Below are positions 19,246 to 23,630 of a stretch of 23,630 nt of DNA, piece after piece. The position numbers and the translations under genes were made by a program. Origin of the DNA: Paramacrobiotus metropolitanus (Eukaryota > Tardigrada > Eutardigrada > Parachela > Macrobiotidae). Position 1 is the first letter of the stretch; the number at the start of each line of letters is the position of its first letter. Under the pieces are notes generated by a model, which saw nothing but the letters and a program-made list of their open reading frames with translations, was not told where the DNA came from and made no database searches. The DNA lies in the NCBI RefSeq assembly GCF_019649055.1, contig NW_026570644.1, forward strand, positions 1 through 23,630, given 5' to 3'.

Positions 19246-20702
19246 ATGGCCAAACGGACGTATGATCTGCTCTTCAAACTGCTGCTGATCGGGGATTCCG
19301 GAGTGGGCAAAACCTGCATTCTCTTCCGATTTTCCGATGATGCTTTCAATACGACCTTCATTTCCACTATAGGTATGGTTCTACAAGTTCTTTCCGTTGC
19401 TGTGATTTGGGAGATTTCCCAAGGATTGAGGCTGTTGTTGTTTGGGGGTTGCTGGTCCCACAGCAGCCCACCAAAGCACTTCTGACACTTTGCAGTAGCA
19501 GCACGCACCCAGGCATGAGTCATTCCTATTCATAATACAATAGAACAATGGCAGTGCGTTTGCTTAATAAATTAATGGCCAAAAATATTCGGTGGTTAGC
19601 AGCGATTGAGTGGTTGTTTGGGTTTTTGTAGGGATTGATTTCAAGATCAAAACCATTGAACTGCGAGGAAAAAAGATCAAACTGCAGATCTGGTACGTAA
19701 TACTGTGCTAATGCCGTAATATCTCGTTAGTGACAAATGTGAAGGAAATAATTGTTATATAATCATCGTGTTATGTATTTAGTGATTTCTTACTAAAGCT
19801 GTTTCGAAGCGTTGTTTAAAAATTTTAAACGAAAGCCAGCGCGAAAAGCCCGTTGATTAATTCTTATTTTTTATTAAATCTTTATTTTAATTTTTATTGA
19901 AGTATGATTTTCAAAATTTTTATTTTACAGGGACACTGCTGGACAGGAGCGCTTCCACACCATAACAACGTCATATTATCGCGGCGCCATGGGGATTATG
20001 CTGGTGTACGACATAACACAGCCCAAATCGTTTGACAACATCGCCAAATGGCTGCGTAATATCGAAGAGGTACTTTTTGTTGAATAACATTAGCGTTGGC
20101 TGGATTGTGACGTGTCAGTGATTGTCGACTGTAGCATGCCAACGAGGATGTGGAGAAGATGCTGCTGGGCAATAAATGCGACATGGAGGACAAACGGGCC
20201 ATCAGCCGGGAACGCGGTGAGTCCATCGCGCGGCAGCATGCCATCCGCTTCCTGGAGACCAGCGCCAAGGCCAACATCAACGTGGAGCGGGCCTTTTACG
20301 AGCTGTCCGAGGCCATTCTGGATAAAGTCTCCAGAGTCAGTATTTTTGTTGCTTTGTAATACTTTTTTCCCTAGGTAGAGAAAAAGCAGGTATTACAAAT
20401 TGAAATAGAAATTTTTATTATTTTATTTATACAAATTAAACTACTACCGATTTCGCTTTATGGTTTGTTTTGTCTGATCATTGGTAAAAAATTCATAAAA
20501 TATTCTTAAAAAATATTTTAGAATTTACAGATATATCTGTACAAATTGGAATTTGTGTAAAAATTATTATTTTATTCATCCAAATTTTATTTGTGCTTAT
20601 ATACAAAATTTTGTGCTTCTTTAGACTCCGGGCGGCGGCGGCGTCCAGGAGAATACTCCATTGCCACAAGCCAGCGGTAAACCCGGCAAAGGATGCTGTT
20701 AA
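19246..20702 (+). CDS. Rab10: Rab10 small GTPase
   Basis: Five exons, 19246-19372, 19632-19692, 19931-20069, 20135-20335 and 20625-20702, join in frame to 201 aa, against 200 for human Rab10. It has G1 GDSGVGKT (16-23), switch [13 protein letters not shown]3 WDTAGQE (63-69), G4 NKCD (122-125), G5 ETSAK (150-154) and a C-terminal GKGCC for double geranylgeranylation. [34 protein letters not shown] and [17 protein letters not shown] are characteristic of Rab10 rather than Rab8. Rab10 directs exocytic and basolateral vesicle traffic and ER and ciliary functions, as a membrane-bound GTP switch. All motifs are intact. The exon 4 donor (AGA|GTCAGT) is slightly non-consensus; use of an earlier GT (AAA|GTCTCC) would shorten the hypervariable tail by three residues in frame. 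Confidence 0.97.
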
Positions 20703-21463
20703 ATCCAAGCTTATAATGTCCGCGTTGTGATTTTCTCCCTGGATTGCTCATGGCTTTGCCAGGCAAGCAACACATTGGTCGAATGCATCTAGCGGCGATC
20801 TTCTGCAGCAGCAACAGCAGTACGTGCTGGACATTATCCGGACATGTTCTAATTTGATTGATTTTTACATGTTGCTTGCTTGTTTTGTATGGTTATAATA
20901 TTACGTAGTTTACCGTGGTGCCGGCGCTCGATGCGTGGTTGTTCCTTTCTGATCATTTTTTGGACTGTTTCTCATTGTGAGTTTATTTATTCTAACCAGG
21001 CAAAATCTTGATGGCCGGTTTGTTATTCGACGCTTCCAGTTTGCATTAGCTTTTTCTGAACTATTTAATATCATCTTTATAAAATCAGTTTGTTTCCCTT
21101 TGATGCTTTGTTTGGGATGGTATTTATGGATAACTTTTGGTTATTTGTTCTTTAGTAAATATATAAACGCTTTGGTTTATGTTTACTTAGCAGATACTCC
21201 CAGAAATTAAATCATTTTTCGCTCGTCATAGTCTGTATTTTTTTACTTTGTCTATTAGATCGTCATTGACAACAAATCACTTCATTAAGAAACGTGTTTT
21301 ACTGCTTTACAATAGAATTATTGAAAACGCATAAAGGCAATCATTATTATTCATCTTAATATTAATACAATCAAATGGATGTAAATGACATAATTATCAA
21401 GAAAACATGTGCTTTTACATAAAGAATTATACAAGATGCGACGATAGACAGGATAGTTTTGTA
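20703..21463. other. Rab10 3' region and gap to mARC-b
   Basis: AT-rich presumed 3' UTR and spacer between convergent genes. A plus ORF at 20977-21210 is hydrophobic, T-rich chance sequence. No gene is recognised. Confidence 0.4.
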
Positions 21464-23630
21464 TCATTCGTCAGGTAAGTGCACAATTATGTCTCCGACG
21501 GAGCATGTTCCCGTTTTATCGATACCCAAATCGACAGCAAGCAACGGTCCAAACTTGTACACCTCGTCCCATTCGGCACTCTGGTTTGAGCGGAACCTGT
21601 GCAAAATTCGCTTGTTAAACGTTAAACTAATAAGCAAGTGACAATTTTTTGTTATTTATAACGACAACGGAAAAACAAGTTTTTTATAACGACAACGGAA
21701 AAGCAACGAAATTAAGTAGTTTTAACTGTACTCGTACGAAATTACTTATTACTGTACGGCACATGTACAATAAATTATAAATACCAACTGATGACAGTTG
21801 AATCTACGTCTAACCGAAATTTTTAATTATCGTACTGACCATGAACAGGGATTATAATGATTATTATGATTTTAACTAATCGTAGGTAAGTACTTTTTGA
21901 GTGTCTCAAGCACATCTTTCCTTCCAAATGTGCCGGTTTGTGGATCCACTGTCGTTAAAGTGCATCTATAAAAGCACAGAGAAACTTCTTCAGTGCAAAA
22001 CATATTGGGAATGATTATCTCAACAAGTATGATTTCCGTTTAGCACTGCGATGAATAATAATGTGCAGTAAGCTCATGTCAAGAATATCTGTATGTACCT
22101 GCAACGCTGCTTTGTAGCACGGAATTCGGACGTTCCAATTCGAAAACGCCACCAGTGATCCTGCACAATCATGGTTAAAACGTAAAGAAACAATCAATAA
22201 AGTTATTGTTGCTGTGTGTGAGAACAGTCATGGTTGAAATGTGGTATAATCTTCAAAAGCTACACATCTACGGTACCTCGTTGTTCGGTGGGCATCCGTT
22301 AACTAAAATGCTTGGCCGGAAGTGAAGATACGGTACCGGTGTGTCCATGTGCCGACTGAGCTCGGCAACCGAGTCCTCACTGAGCAGCTGATACGGTGCG
22401 GCATCCGCAAAAGCGCACTAAAGAGTACAAAGCAAATGCGGTAGATTACTAACCAGATTTAAAATAAAATTAATTTTCTGAAATTTAATAAAAGGAGATA
22501 TGTAGCGGTTGTTGTTAATTATGTCTTATGACACATATCACTACAGTAATGAAGCATTATTTTACGCGTACACCTCTAGCCATGTTAACGCTGACAAAGT
22601 CATACTTTGTCTTTATCTTCCCACATTTTCCGCTTGATTTTCAGCACTTTGGCATCTCTTTCCACCAGTTGCCGACCGGCAAATTCAGGTGGATGGTATA
22701 TCAAGCGCAGCCCTGGTTCTTCTAAGAACTTGGAAAACCACTCGCCGGCTTCATCCCCACAGTCAATCCCTGAAATCTCTTGACTCCAGACACTATTGAC
22801 ATAAGCAAAATTCAATAAATATTCACATGTCAGTGATACAATAACTTCCGATAAGTTTTCCGTGCTCAGCTGTCTATGTGCTCTGTGCAGCGACACGATT
22901 CCGTCGAAATTTCGAACAAACTGTAATGGCGTCCAGGAAACGTATAACAGTAGTACTTCTATATTGTACCGATGCGTTACTTACGCAGATTGGACAACTT
23001 TGGCGGTCGACAGGTCAGGCTGTATGGGCACTCGCAGTGGCGCCATATCCGGAGCGGTCACCAACAGAAAAGCACCATCGATCTCCGGACAAATTAAGGC
23101 CATCCGCGGGATTCGGCGCTGTGTCAGGAAGTGGTATTCGGCATTGACAACCATCCATGTTCTATGAGTAGAAAGTTCTTGTACAGTTTTACTTGCTCTG
23201 CTGCACAATTAATCCGTCAGACATGTTGCAAATAACTACAAAACTACTCAAATATTAATCAACTACCCGAATAAATCATTCTATAAACTTGTACACAGTG
23301 CACACACTAAATTATTTTCATACGTGCATCGTATATACTTACCTCTTACCACAAATCTGTTATAATATCTGTCTCGTTCGCATTAGTGAATTGATTGTTG
23401 TAACCTAATGTTTTTTTGGTAGATAATCCTTTCCAGTGCTACGTTATGCACTCGGATATTTATTCGGTACATAAAAAAAAATAATACATGCATGTGTTCA
23501 TGTAAAATTGTCACATACGTATAACTCTCACCGGTCGCGAACGATTCCAAATGGTGTATGCAGCTCCGGACCCATTTCTCCACAATGGATTGTTTCCACC
23601 AAAATTCCTTTACATGATTTGATGGGATAC
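21464..23630 (-). CDS. mARC-b: second mitochondrial amidoxime-reducing component gene, 5' end outside window
   Basis: Minus-strand exons: beyond 23630 to 23532 (partial), 23161-22985, 22792-22606, 22417-22277, 22160-22099, 21965-21894 and 21596-21464. All phases agree and no lesions were found. It begins inside the MOSC N-terminal domain at YPIKSCKGILVETIHCGEM, then TWMVVNAEYHFLTQRR, DCGDEAGEWFSKFLEEPG, YLHFRPSILVNGC, RCRCTLTTVDPQTGTF with the molybdenum-ligand Cys, and KFGPLLAVDLG with SVGDIIVHLPDE at the end. Exons 2-6 are 177, 187, 141, 62 and 72 bp, identical in length to mARC-a, so the two are duplicates of one spliced gene; the introns are shorter here and unrelated by eye. The membrane-anchor exon is mostly missing, so localisation cannot be judged. 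Confidence 0.92.
21651..21706. repeat. Short tandem duplication in mARC-b intron 6
   Basis: TTTATAACGACAACGGAAAA occurs twice, at about 21655 and 21682, at a 27-bp offset and with similar flanks, within the intron 21597-21893. Confidence 0.7.

Noticed and set aside
20977-21210. Hydrophobic 77-aa ORF downstream of Rab10
   Set aside because: T-rich sequence gives Phe/Leu-rich chance ORFs; there is no family pattern and the position fits a 3' UTR.
1-23630. CRISPR arrays, prophage, operons or bacterial transfer
   Set aside because: No spaced identical repeats of CRISPR type, no operon-like gene packing, and the recognised genes are spliced animal families.

Overview
This window is animal nuclear DNA. 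It has spliced genes with GT-AG introns of about 110-730 bp, metazoan-specific families and AT-rich intergenic sequence. The gene set (an allatostatin-C-type neuropeptide, Rab10, mitochondrial mARC, an SMYD-type methyltransferase and nuclear receptors) with fairly compact spacing fits an ecdysozoan. A tardigrade or other panarthropod is a reasonable guess, but the sequence does not prove it.

Layout, left to right. (1) 278-1920, minus: the first four coding exons of a nuclear-receptor-like gene (NR-A) that runs off the left edge. (2) 2384-4911, minus: an SMYD-type SET/MYND gene carrying several frame lesions, probably a pseudogene. (3) 5060-5332, minus: a weak small ORF. (4) 6222-6404, plus: mitochondrial ribosomal protein bL33m. 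(5) 7551-8746, plus: a two-exon allatostatin-C-like neuropeptide precursor. (6) 8781-9835: a diverged tandem duplication of about 0.3 kb whose second unit is split by a 480-bp inverted-repeat element flanked by TA. (7) 10782-14470, minus: a complete seven-exon mARC gene (mARC-a, 396 aa). (8) 15891-18500, minus: a complete six-exon nuclear-receptor-like gene (NR-B) paralogous to NR-A, with two one-base lesions. (9) 19246-20702, plus: Rab10 in five exons. (10) 21464-23630, minus: a second mARC gene (mARC-b) whose 5' end lies beyond the right edge. Exons 2-6 of mARC-b have exactly the same lengths as those of mARC-a.

The genes do not form a pathway. The notable features are gene duplication (two mARC, two NR), gene decay (SMYD and perhaps NR-B) and a nested repeat. 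The most interesting signal is the NR pair. Both genes can be followed in consistent intron phase from an initiator Met through a Ser-rich leader straight into a ligand-binding-domain fold, and no C4 zinc-finger DNA-binding domain is encoded in either. Exon coordinates were assigned by hand from splice consensus, phase and family motifs; there is no transcript evidence.
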